Shown here: in pieces, positions 1 to 6,931 of the stretch
How the letters are laid out: every line of letters begins with the position of its first letter
Numbering within the stretch: the stretch's first letter is position 1
Source: Campylobacter sp.
Lineage (GTDB): Bacteria > Campylobacterota > Campylobacteria > Campylobacterales > Campylobacteraceae
DNA length: 6,931 nucleotides
NCBI GenBank assembly: GCA_021203945.1
Contig: JAJQAF010000037.1
Location: 1 to 6,931, forward strand
Reading direction: 5' to 3'
Made by a program: the position numbers and the translations under genes
Notes under the pieces: generated by a model
What the model was told of the DNA's origin: nothing
Databases searched by the model: none
The model's input: only the letters and a program-made list of their open reading frames with translations

Positions 1-30
1 CACAACAAACAGGATAAAAAAGAGAGCTAA
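1..30 (+). CDS. C-terminal end of an upstream gene (possibly ftsH), partial
   Basis: Frame 1 is open from the window edge and reads HNKQDKKES before a TAA at 28-30, one base ahead of the next ATG at 32. A short hydrophilic, lysine-rich tail directly abutting the next gene is what the end of an operon partner looks like. In Campylobacter and Helicobacter, as I recall, the gene upstream of the PSD-like gene and pssA is the membrane protease ftsH, so that is the best guess. Nine residues carry no diagnostic motif, so the identity is inferred from context only. Confidence 0.35.
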   Translation, partial: HNKQDKKES

Positions 31-31
31 A

Positions 32-655
32 ATGACGGGATATATCACGAAATTCGGTTATAAATATATTGCGATTTTTGGCGTTTTGTTGCTTTTGTCG
101 CTATTGCTTGGTTTTTTGCCGTTATTATTTACGGCTATTTTTATATTTGTGATATATTTTTTTAGAGATCCCGAAAGAGTGCCCTATACGGACGATGAAC
201 TTGCCTTACTTTCCCCTATTGACGGAAAGATTATAGATATTTCGCTTTCAAATTTTGAAGGAGATGAAGCCACAAAAATAATAATAGAAAAATCATTTTT
301 TGGAGTAGGTTCGCTTCGCTCGCCTTGTGATATGCAAATTTGCGATTTTCGTCGCAGGCATGGACTATTTTTATGTAACCGTATGAAAATTTCGGAAGCT
401 CTTAACGAGCGAGTATTGTTTATTTGTAAAAACGGTTCGTTAAAATTCGCAATGAGAATCATCTGCGGAGTGTTTAGTAGAAGGCTTTTTATCGATAGAG
501 CTCAAAATTTAAAAGCATCTCGTAAATTCGGCTTTCTAACTAGCGGTATGATCATAATGTTTTTGCCAAAGGATACTAAAATTTGCGTAAGTACGGGTGA
601 TAAATTAAAAGCCGGCGAACTTTTGGGCTATTTTGATACAAAGGATAGACGATGA
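32..655 (+). CDS. Phosphatidylserine decarboxylase-related membrane protein, likely catalytically degenerate
   Basis: The 207-residue protein matches the short form of phosphatidylserine decarboxylase (PSD), which makes phosphatidylethanolamine at the inner membrane. Visible in order: a hydrophobic hairpin at about 11-43, FFRDPER at 43-49, SPIDGKI at 61-67 with the conserved Asp64, SPCDMQ at 97-102, NER at 125-127, FSRR at 148-151 and a GD..KAGE tail at 189-195. Working PSDs self-cleave at a Gly-Ser (FGS/LGST) to form the pyruvoyl group and use a His after SPxD. Here the cleavage region reads GFLTSGM (167-173) with no GS dipeptide, and Gln102 stands where the His is expected. I therefore infer a non-decarboxylating paralogue, with the true psd probably elsewhere in the genome. 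The start at 32 has a purine-rich GAGAG just upstream and follows the preceding stop by one base. Its TGA overlaps the pssA ATG, indicating coupled translation. Automated annotation may simply call it psd. Confidence 0.8.
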   Translation: MTGYITKFGYKYIAIFGVLLLLSLLLGFLPLLFTAIFIFVIYFFRDPERVPYTDDELALLSPIDGKIIDISLSNFEGDEATKIIIEKSFFGVGSLRSPCDMQICDFRRRHGLFLCNRMKISEALNERVLFICKNGSLKFAMRIICGVFSRRLFIDRAQNLKASRKFGFLTSGMIIMFLPKDTKICVSTGDKLKAGELLGYFDTKDRR

Positions 656-1383
656 ATAGTATGCAAAAAATGCAGCTTATGTATATCTTGCCAAATTTAT
701 TTACGGCTGCTAGCGCGTTTTTAGGCATTATAAGCGTTATTTCGTCCATCCAAGGAAATTATACGAAAGCTATTATCTATGTGGTTTTATCTCTCATTCT
801 TGACGGACTTGACGGACGTGTAGCCAGACTTACTAAGACGACTAGTAAATTCGGAGTAGAATTTGATAGTTTAGCTGATTTAGTCGCATTCGGAGTCGCT
901 CCTGCGATCTTGTTTTATCTTACCGTAGGAGTTCGGTTTGGTAGGCTTGGCGCACTAATAGCAGCTATGTTCGTGGTGTTTGGAGCTATTAGGCTTGCCA
1001 GATTTAACGTAACTACCGGCACTTATGAGCCAAACGTGTTTATAGGACTTCCTATACCGACTGCGGCGATGGTAAGCGTGCTTTGGGTTGGGGTTTATAT
1101 AGATTATGAACTTTTTAAAGGATTTGAGTGGTTTTATATCTTTCTTCAGGGCGTTTTGGCTATTTTGATGGTAAGTAACATCCGCTATCCAAGCTTTAAA
1201 AAGATAAATTTAAAACAGACTCATGTTATGCGTATATTGGTTGCGCTTGTCATAGCTTTTTCCATGCTTTATCTTTATCCGTTTGAAAGCGCTACGATAG
1301 TTATGAGTATTTACACTTTATACGGTATAATTAGAGCCGCTATAATGTTTAGTAAAAATTCTAAAAAAAAGGAGAGCCAATGA
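652..1383 (+). CDS. pssA: CDP-diacylglycerol--serine O-phosphatidyltransferase
   Basis: This enzyme condenses CDP-diacylglycerol with L-serine to give phosphatidylserine and CMP, the committed step to phosphatidylethanolamine. The 243-residue protein is strongly hydrophobic with several membrane segments (roughly 10-30, 40-50, 78-118, 135-150, 160-175, 193-232) and a basic C-terminal tail. The CDP-alcohol phosphotransferase signature D-x2-DG-x2-AR-x8-G-x3-D-x3-D is complete: Asp51, Asp54, Gly55, Ala58, Arg59, Gly68, Asp72 and Asp76. This is the integral-membrane (type II, Bacillus-like) PssA rather than the E. coli phospholipase-D-like form. The start at 652 has AAGGA at 641-645 at good spacing and sits in an ATGA overlap with the PSD-like gene; Met4 and Met7 are less likely starts. 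The 3' end is unusual: it holds two TATAAT boxes and the ribosome site for the downstream leader peptide, and its stop overlaps the leader's ATG. Confidence 0.95.
   Translation: MNSMQKMQLMYILPNLFTAASAFLGIISVISSIQGNYTKAIIYVVLSLILDGLDGRVARLTKTTSKFGVEFDSLADLVAFGVAPAILFYLTVGVRFGRLGALIAAMFVVFGAIRLARFNVTTGTYEPNVFIGLPIPTAAMVSVLWVGVYIDYELFKGFEWFYIFLQGVLAILMVSNIRYPSFKKINLKQTHVMRILVALVIAFSMLYLYPFESATIVMSIYTLYGIIRAAIMFSKNSKKKESQ
1326..1346 (+). promoter_or_regulatory. Tandem candidate -10 boxes for a leader-leuA transcript, inside pssA
   Basis: Two exact TATAAT hexamers occur 15 bp apart, at 1326-1331 (preceded by GG) and 1341-1346 (preceded by GC). Campylobacter sigma-70 promoters rely on a -10 of this type, often with a G two bases upstream, and have a poorly conserved -35; no good TTGACA is present here either. 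Initiation from the second box would fall near 1352-1354, giving an untranslated lead of about 26-28 nt before the leader ATG at 1380. Some TATAAT matches are expected by chance in AT-rich DNA, but two just upstream of a leucine leader are suggestive. Confidence 0.45.
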
Positions 1384-1460
1384 CCGAAACAGGCATAATT
1401 AAATCACGTAAATTTTTACCGAAAATCGAAATAAAAAACTCTCTACTGCTACTTTGGTAG
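1380..1460 (+). CDS. Putative leucine-rich leader peptide controlling leuA (leuL-like), 26 aa
   Basis: A 26-codon ORF starts with ATG at 1380, in an ATGA overlap with the pssA stop, behind a strong AAGGAG at 1369-1374. The peptide begins MTETGIIKS and ends KNSLLLLW before TAG. Codons 22-25 are CTA, CTG, CTA and CTT (1443-1454), and Leu13 is TTA. CTA is scarce in the adjacent leuA (about three uses by my count, where CTT dominates), and runs of rare leucine codons are the mark of leu-operon leader peptides such as E. coli leuL. The next gene is leuA, 59 bp downstream. I infer that ribosome stalling at the Leu run, when charged Leu-tRNA is short, raises leuA expression. No homology to leuL is claimed, and no terminator of the classical kind follows. 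The alternative is a chance ORF, which the ribosome site, codon run and target gene together make unlikely. Confidence 0.8.
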   Translation: MTETGIIKSRKFLPKIEIKNSLLLLW

Positions 1461-1519
1461 CAAAATACTCACTTAAAATTTTAACCCGCTATATTTAAAA
1501 TTTAAAAAAGGATAAAACA
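1443..1519 (+). promoter_or_regulatory. leuA leader control region: Leu-codon hairpin and AU-rich stem
   Basis: The Leu codons and the leader stop fold into a perfect 6-bp hairpin: TGCTAC (1447-1452), loop TTTG, GTAGCA (1457-1462). Downstream, AAATTTTAA (1476-1484) can pair with TTAAAATTT (1495-1503), a 9-bp all-AU stem with loop CCCGCTATAT, ending a few bases before the leuA ribosome site AAGGAT (1508-1513). GTAGC (1457-1461) can alternatively pair with GCTAT (1488-1492, one G-U), which lies in that loop. The second stem is followed by A residues, not a T run, so this is not a standard intrinsic attenuator. Control of leuA translation, or Rho action after the leader stop, would fit better. 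The structures were found by eye without energy calculation. Confidence 0.45.
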
Positions 1520-3043
1520 ATGGATAATAATAAAATAATAATATTTGATACGACGTTAAGAGACGGCGAACAAAGCCCCGGAGCATCAATGAATACGGCT
1601 GAAAAGCTTCAAATAGCGCTTCAACTTGAAAGGCTTGGCGTTGATGTAATGGAAGCCGGATTTGCCGCGGCTAGTCCCGGTGATTTTGATGCCGTTAATC
1701 AGATTGCAAAGCAGGCGTCAAACATAACGGTGTGTTCGCTTTGCCGTGCGGTCGAGCGAGATATAAAGGCTGCCGGAGAGGCGTTGGCACCTGCTAAAAA
1801 CAGACGCATTCATACCTTTATAGCTACAAGCCCCATACATATGGAATATAAGCTAAAAATGCAGCCCGATGAAGTTATCCGTCGTGCCGTCGAAGCGGTA
1901 AAATACGCTAAAACGTTTTGCGACGATGTGGAATTTAGCTGCGAAGATGCAGGACGAAGCGAAATTTCGTTTTTAAAAGAAATTTGCGACGCCGCCGTTA
2001 ATGCGGGCGCTAAGACTATAAATTTACCCGATACCGTCGGCTATCGTTTGCCAAATGAGCTGGCGGATATGATTTCCGAAATGGTTAAATTTATAAACGG
2101 ACGCGCCGTAATTTCGGTGCATAATCATAATGATTTAGGACTTGCGACGGCAAATTCGCTTGCTTGCGTAAAAGCCGGCGCTCGCCAAGTGGAATGCACG
2201 CTAAACGGCATAGGTGAGCGCGCGGGAAATGCGGCGCTTGAAGAGATCGTAATGGCGATAAAAACGCGTTTTGACATATTTGCGCCGCTTTATACAGATA
2301 TAATTTGCAAAGAAATTTATCCAAGCTCACGCCTGATTTCAAGTATTACCGGCATTGAGCCGCAACCCAATAAGGCGATTGTAGGTAAAAACGCGTTTGC
2401 TCATGAAAGCGGCATACATCAAGACGGGGTGCTAAAGCATAAGCAGACTTATGAGATTATTTCCGCCGAAAGTATCGGGCTTGAGAAAAATTCTCTCGTG
2501 CTCGGCAAGCACAGCGGTCGTCACGCGTTTAAAGATAAACTCTCTACGCTCGGCTTTGATCTTGAAAGCGACGCTTTAAATACGGCGTTTGAGAAATTTA
2601 AAGAGCTTGCCGATAAGAAAAAGGAAATTTTCGATGACGATTTGCGTGCTCTTGTTGCCGAGGAGATAACCAAAATCCCTCAAGCTTATGAGATAATAAG
2701 GCTGCTTCAAAGTAGCTGCAATAACGCTCTTGCAAGTGCTTCAATCAGTATAAAACACAATGACGAGGTCATAAGCGATTCGGCGCTTGGAAACGGTACC
2801 GCCGATGCGATATTTAAAGTAATCGACCGTATAAGCGGCATAAGCGGCGTGTTAAAAGACTACAAAGTTACCGCCGTTTCGCAAGGGAAGGACGCGCTGG
2901 CAAGCGTTATCGTTAAGGTCGAATTTGACGGGCAAAATGCCGTTATCGGACACGGGCTTGACATAGATACTATGATGGCAAGCGCAAAGGCTTATATAGG
3001 TGCGCTCAACAGCTTTATGCGCATGAAAGAGCTGCATAAATAA
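1520..3043 (+). CDS. leuA: 2-isopropylmalate synthase
   Basis: LeuA condenses acetyl-CoA with 2-oxoisovalerate to form 2-isopropylmalate, the first committed and normally leucine-inhibited step of leucine synthesis, in the cytoplasm. At 507 residues it has the expected length of the bacterial enzyme. The N-terminal TIM barrel carries [12 protein letters not shown] (10-21) with catalytic Arg14 and metal-site Asp15, the second signature [13 protein letters not shown] (201-213) with metal-binding His201 and His203, and [14 protein letters not shown] (229-242). The linker has HESGIHQDG (295-303) and GKHSGRHAF (329-337), and residues from about 390 form the LeuA dimer domain that binds leucine. 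The ATG at 1520 has AAGGAT at 1508-1513. No leuB, leuC or leuD is present in the window, so this is a stand-alone leuA placed behind phospholipid genes. Its expression is probably set by the leucine leader immediately upstream. Homocitrate or citramalate synthase are alternatives, but the length and signatures fit LeuA. Confidence 0.96.
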   Translation: MDNNKIIIFDTTLRDGEQSPGASMNTAEKLQIALQLERLGVDVMEAGFAAASPGDFDAVNQIAKQASNITVCSLCRAVERDIKAAGEALAPAKNRRIHTFIATSPIHMEYKLKMQPDEVIRRAVEAVKYAKTFCDDVEFSCEDAGRSEISFLKEICDAAVNAGAKTINLPDTVGYRLPNELADMISEMVKFINGRAVISVHNHNDLGLATANSLACVKAGARQVECTLNGIGERAGNAALEEIVMAIKTRFDIFAPLYTDIICKEIYPSSRLISSITGIEPQPNKAIVGKNAFAHESGIHQDGVLKHKQTYEIISAESIGLEKNSLVLGKHSGRHAFKDKLSTLGFDLESDALNTAFEKFKELADKKKEIFDDDLRALVAEEITKIPQAYEIIRLLQSSCNNALASASISIKHNDEVISDSALGNGTADAIFKVIDRISGISGVLKDYKVTAVSQGKDALASVIVKVEFDGQNAVIGHGLDIDTMMASAKAYIGALNSFMRMKELHK

Positions 3044-3047
3044 ACTG

Positions 3048-3090
3048 TCAAATTTAATCTATTTTTTGATTAAATTTGATATAATTTTTT
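3048..3090 (+). terminator. AT-rich 12-bp inverted repeat after leuA, candidate terminator or operator
   Basis: TCAAATTTAATC (3048-3059) and GATTAAATTTGA (3068-3079) are perfect inverted repeats around an 8-nt loop (TATTTTTT), beginning five bases after the leuA stop. A T-rich stretch follows, with six Ts at 3085-3090. Hairpin plus T tract suggests a weak leuA terminator. However, the stem has only two G-C pairs and the repeat abuts a TATAAT box for the next gene, so it could equally be an operator. Confidence 0.5.
3080..3085 (+). promoter_or_regulatory. Candidate -10 box for the vWA-domain gene
   Basis: An exact TATAAT lies in the 68-bp gap before the vWA-domain gene, with a T-rich stretch upstream (3061-3067), as is usual for Campylobacter sigma-70 promoters, and no convincing -35. 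Transcription from about 3092 would leave a 20-nt leader containing AAGGAG at 3101-3106 before the ATG at 3112. The inverted repeat ends one base before this box. Confidence 0.5.
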
Positions 3091-3111
3091 AAATTTATTT
3101 AAGGAGAATTT

Positions 3112-3822
3112 ATGAAAAAATTAGCGATTTTGGCGATTTTATTTTTTAGCATAACGGCTTTTGCGGCACAAGATGAGAAGGAGGTTAATACTTGTGAGCC
3201 TTGCGCAAATCATCTTGAAATGGTGCTTATCCTTGACAAATCGGGCTCTATGAGCGGGCTTGAAAACGATACTATCGGCGGATTTAACTCAATGATAGAC
3301 AAACAAAGAGAGCTTGGTATAAAAACAAACGTTACCACTGTTTTATTTGATACTAATTTTAATATAATCCACGATAGGCAGGATATAAACAAGATAGAAA
3401 AACTTACGTCAAAAGAGTATTTTGCCGGCGGCAATACGGCGCTTCTTGATGCCGTAGGCAGCACGATAAATAAGATTCAAAACATGCCTGACATCTATGC
3501 AAAAGACAATAGAGTGCTTTTTGTTATCATAACCGACGGACAGGAAAATTCAAGTAAAGAATACACAAAATCACGGATTAAAAATATGATAACCGATAAG
3601 CAGAATAAATACGGCTGGGAATTTATATTTTTAGGAGCGAATATAGATGCGGTGAGCGAAGCCCAAAGCATCGGTATTAAGGGCGAAAATGCCGTTAAAT
3701 ATAAAAATTCAAGCAAAGGCGTAAGGCAGAATTTTGAAGCTGCGACAGAACTATCCAAAGATATGGTGAGCGATAAGAAAGCAGCCTCAAAATGGAAAGA
3801 AAAGGTTTTGGAGGATAAATAA
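3112..3822 (+). CDS. Exported von Willebrand factor A (vWA) domain protein
   Basis: The 236-residue protein begins with a signal peptide (MKKLAILAILFFSITAFA) with probable cleavage after Ala18, giving a periplasmic or secreted product. A short linker holds the only cysteines, as CEPC (28-31). The vWA fold follows, with an intact metal-ion-dependent adhesion site: DKSGS (Asp42, Ser44, Ser46), Thr109 in GGNTALLDA, and Asp142 in ITDGQEN. WEFIFLGANIDA (169-180) and the helix after it are typical of a family of small bacterial vWA proteins that, as I recall, are often cytoplasmic and lack signal peptides. The domain usually mediates metal-dependent protein binding; no enzymatic domain or C-terminal anchor is visible, and no specific partner can be named. 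The start has AAGGAGA at 3101-3107, and the gene seems to have its own promoter. It ends at a shared terminator facing the convergent TPR gene. The exact role is unknown. Confidence 0.85.
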   Translation: MKKLAILAILFFSITAFAAQDEKEVNTCEPCANHLEMVLILDKSGSMSGLENDTIGGFNSMIDKQRELGIKTNVTTVLFDTNFNIIHDRQDINKIEKLTSKEYFAGGNTALLDAVGSTINKIQNMPDIYAKDNRVLFVIITDGQENSSKEYTKSRIKNMITDKQNKYGWEFIFLGANIDAVSEAQSIGIKGENAVKYKNSSKGVRQNFEAATELSKDMVSDKKAASKWKEKVLEDK

Positions 3823-3835
3823 ATTTACGTTTATA

Positions 3836-3877
3836 GGCTGATTTTGTATTATTTATAGCAAAATCAGCCATAATTTT
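3836..3877. terminator. Probable bidirectional terminator between convergent genes
   Basis: GGCTGATTTTG (3836-3846) and CAAAATCAGCC (3859-3869) form a perfect 11-bp stem with a 12-nt loop, starting 14 bp after the vWA-gene stop. On the + strand it is followed by ATAATTTT; on the - strand the RNA leaving the stem is also U/A-rich (TATAAACG then AAATTTATTT). Its position between genes converging from both sides suggests it serves both, although neither T tract is long. Confidence 0.65.
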
Positions 3878-3883
3878 AAAGAC

Positions 3884-3904
3884 AAGCTTGGCGGCGTCAA
3901 GTTT
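3884..3904. repeat. Short imperfect inverted repeat near the 3' end of the TPR gene
   Basis: AAGCTTG (3884-3890) and CAAGTTT (3898-3904) flank a GC-rich 7-nt loop (GCGGCGT). The stem is complete as + strand RNA with one G-U pair and has one mismatch as - strand RNA. It lies 17 bp beyond the TPR-gene stop and may be a minor part of the terminator region. Nothing else is seen in this 98-bp intergenic stretch. Confidence 0.25.
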
Positions 3905-3920
3905 GATAACCGACTTTCTA

Positions 3921-6274
3921 CTAATTTTCAATCATAAAATCATAAAATTCGTTTTGATATTCTACGTTGCCGATCTTGTTATATTGTATCATGGCAGCCT
4001 CTATGTTGTCTATTTGTTGATAAAGATAACCTAAAGCGACTCTATTTTCTATCGCACTTGGATCGGTTAATTTCGTAAGCTCTAAGAGGGCGATTGCATT
4101 TTGAGGCTTATTTGCTCCCGTGGCAGCTACCGAAGCTAAAAAAAGCGTTCCGGCGTCTTGAATTTTAAATTCGTCTATAGTGCGGTTATAGAGCTTAAAC
4201 GCCTCGTCAAAGTCGTTACTAAAAATTTCTACATAAGCAAGAGTTTGAACGATATTGGCATTAGCGGGTGCTATTTTTAGTTGCTCGCGTAGTTTGTCGC
4301 GTTCACGGTTTAAAAGACCGCTGATTTGCAACAGTTTTATATATTGTTTGCGAATGATGCTAGCTCCGTGGTAAAAGGCATCTACATCAAGTTCTTTATC
4401 TTTAAAATATATCTGGACGGCTTTGGCGTAGTCTTTTATGTTTTCTTGCTTGTTATTAGCGATAAAATTTAAGATGTTAGTAATAATATCGTTTGGCAAA
4501 ATTTGCGTTAGCCGTTTAGCTTTCTCGCGCATTATCTCGTCTTGCATAGTCATTTTAGCGATGATCGTATCAAAAGCTAAATTTAGCATATTCGTATCTT
4601 TTGGCTCTTCAAGCCATCTTAATAGTGCGCTTTGATTGTTGCTAATCAAATTTAACAAAGAGGCGTAAAGATTTACAGGCTTTAGCTTTTTGTCGTTTTC
4701 TAAATTGTCGCCTATCTCTTCAATTAGTTTAGGGTTTAGACTACGCGTTATATCCATACTTATAGCGCAGAAAATCCCGGCTAAATGGTTATTTACGTCA
4801 AGATGATAACTCGTTATAAAATGCTTTGCGGCAAGGCTAAAATTCCCTAACTGAGCGTAGCTAAGGGCTAGATTGTATTGAAGTATCGAGTGGTTTGGAT
4901 ATAGTTTAGCTAGCGCTTCAAAGTCGTGATTTGCCTCTTTTAGTCGGTAGTTTAGAGCCTTTGCTATGGCGCTGCTTAGTTCTATATTTATTTTAGATAC
5001 GCTTGCGCTTTTGCTTAGATAGTCGTTTGCCGCGGAGGTATCATCTAAAAATACGTTTACTCCGCCTTTTCTTATATATTCCATACTTTGTTTGGCGTCA
5101 AAGACCTTATAAGGCGCGAAATAAAATAAAGTCTCATATCGTCTAATTTTATTAAAAAACATATCGTCGTTAAAGTGCATTTGCGCTAAATTTACATCAA
5201 ACAATTCAGGATTTAACGTGGCTTTTATTTTGTAAATTTTACTAGGTTTTAACGGGTCTATCTCGTAAATATCGCGTATAAAATTTGCGGCGTCTTTGTA
5301 ATATCCGGTTTTTAGATCGATTAACGCGGCTATCATCTTTATAAGGTCGGGATTTGTAGTATTTTTAGCCGCTTTTGCAAGACAATCGCGAGCCTTATCG
5401 TAGTTTGCCTGCCTTGCGTAAAGTTGCGCTAGCGTGATATTTGCGTTAAATTCCTTTTGCGATTCAAGCTTTGCAATCGCCTCTTCGTCGCTACCTAAAA
5501 GCGATAAAATTTTAGCGCTTAAATATGCGTATTTGTCTTTATATCCGTCGCTGCTTGGATGAGAAAGCGCTTTAATCGCCTCAAAATAGTTGCCTTTGTA
5601 GTAGTTGATGAGCGCGTAATAATAGCTATAAAGCGGAGAATTTTCTTCGTATTGCAAGAATGAGTTCGCAAGTCCGATATAGTAGTTAAAATTTTTTGTA
5701 TTGTTTGATTCTAACGAGCAAACCGCGGCGTTTATAGCGCTAACCGCCGTATTTTCCTGATCGGCTATGGCTTTTGTAAATGACGTTATCGCTTCGGCGC
5801 ATTTACCTTGCTTCATTTGCGAAACGCCTAGATTGTAGTTTGAGAGAGATTGATTATAAACGGCGATATTTTCGTAAATTTTAAGCGCCTCAAATTTATT
5901 GCCTCTTTCATAAAGTTGGTTTGCTTTACTTATCATATCGTCTATTTTTGAAGCGCCGAAATTTTGCGTTTGATAACCATTTTCTATCTTTTGGGCGAGC
6001 TCATGCGCATTGATCTCGTCTCTTTTATCTTTTTTGAGCAAAAATACCGCCGAAACGGCTAATATAACGATTAGGACAAATACGGACGCGCCGATAATAA
6101 TTAATTTTTTATTGCTTTTTTTTACGTTTATGGGCTCTGGAATATTATCGTCGCTTAATACGTCCTGCGGCTGAATGCTTTCAAGCGATACGATCTCTTC
6201 ATTTGCATCGTTTTGCGCTTGATCGTCGTTTTCGTTGCCGGGAGGCTTTAAGACTACAACTTCTTCGTCAGCCA

Positions 6275-6275
<1 letters not shown>
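3921..6275 (-). CDS. pflB: Membrane-anchored periplasmic TPR protein, PflB-like flagellar motor component
   Basis: The 784-residue protein has an acidic cytoplasmic N-terminus (1-50), one membrane helix at about 58-80 flanked by KKSNKK and KKDKR, then about 700 residues of helical repeats expected in the periplasm. Tetratricopeptide-like units are clearest at about 111-176 (ANQLYERGNKFEALKIYENI, then a second copy), 450-510, 690-725 and the C-terminus. The architecture, size and position directly downstream of serS match C. jejuni Cj0390, known as PflB (paralysed flagella), which builds the proximal disk of the flagellar motor and is needed to recruit the MotA/MotB stators. The assignment rests on memory of that locus, not on a search. 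Translation starts at GTG 6275, which shares its first base with the serS stop (TAGTG) and has AAAAGG at 6289-6284, 8 nt away. Expression probably depends on the serS promoter outside the window. If PflB is wrong, a generic TPR scaffold protein is the fallback. Confidence 0.8.

Positions 6276-6931
<656 letters not shown>

Noticed and set aside
334..356. Palindrome GCAAATTTGC and an overlapping 5-bp hairpin inside the PSD-like gene
   Set aside because: Short, within coding sequence, with no T tract or promoter nearby; expected by chance.
184..462. 92-codon open frame on the - strand within the PSD-like gene
   Set aside because: It lies wholly antisense to a gene with clear family motifs, has no ribosome site and shows no recognisable domain.
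1490..1501. TATATT/TAAAAT as a leuA promoter between leader and leuA
   Set aside because: Possible in principle, but the stretch is simple AT sequence where such matches are common, and it would make the leader pointless. Start-site mapping would decide.
2091..2342. 83-codon - strand frame inside leuA (also 2852-3037)
   Set aside because: Antisense shadows of leuA; leuA is fully supported by its motifs.
3210..3931. Three - strand frames opposite the vWA-domain gene (3210-3464, 3495-3758, 3695-3931)
   Set aside because: Low-complexity antisense frames with no start signals; the vWA reading has an intact metal-site motif and signal peptide.
4438..4635. 65-codon + strand frame inside the TPR gene
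   Set aside because: Antisense to a long TPR repeat protein, no ribosome site and no domain.

Overview
The window looks like a chromosomal segment of a Campylobacter-type Campylobacterota (epsilonproteobacterium). The reasons are the AT-rich, TATAAT-style promoters with no clear -35, short AAGGA ribosome sites, tightly packed genes, and two gene neighbourhoods known from this group: a PSD-like gene followed by pssA, and serS followed by a large TPR gene matching the flagellar protein PflB. By eye the base composition (roughly 40% GC) suggests one of the higher-GC Campylobacter species rather than C. jejuni, but this is an impression only.

Left half, + strand (1-3043): the last codons of an upstream gene (possibly ftsH) end at 30. 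A PSD-like membrane protein (32-655) and pssA (652-1383) follow, sharing an ATGA overlap. A second ATGA overlap then joins pssA to a 26-codon ORF (1380-1460) with an excellent Shine-Dalgarno. It ends in four consecutive leucine codons, a Trp codon and a stop. It lies 59 bp before leuA (1520-3043), the first enzyme of leucine biosynthesis, and I read it as a leucine-sensing leader peptide. Two TATAAT boxes inside the 3' end of pssA could start a dedicated leader-leuA transcript. The leader RNA has small hairpins but no canonical intrinsic terminator, so the read-out mechanism is open.

Middle (3044-3920): a perfect 12-bp inverted repeat and a TATAAT box separate leuA from an exported von Willebrand factor A (vWA) domain protein (3112-3822) with an intact metal-site motif and an N-terminal CxxC. 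An 11-bp stem at 3836-3869 lies between this gene and the convergent minus-strand genes and probably stops transcription from both sides.

Right half, - strand (3921-6931): serS, whose N-terminal half is outside the window, is followed directly by the TPR gene (pflB-like). They overlap by one base (TAGTG, GTG start), so translation is probably coupled.

Functionally the window combines phospholipid synthesis (serine to phosphatidylserine), leucine synthesis, a putative periplasmic vWA factor, flagellar motor assembly and seryl-tRNA charging. The strongest finding is the leucine leader. The second is that the PSD-like protein lacks the serine and histidine expected of a working decarboxylase.
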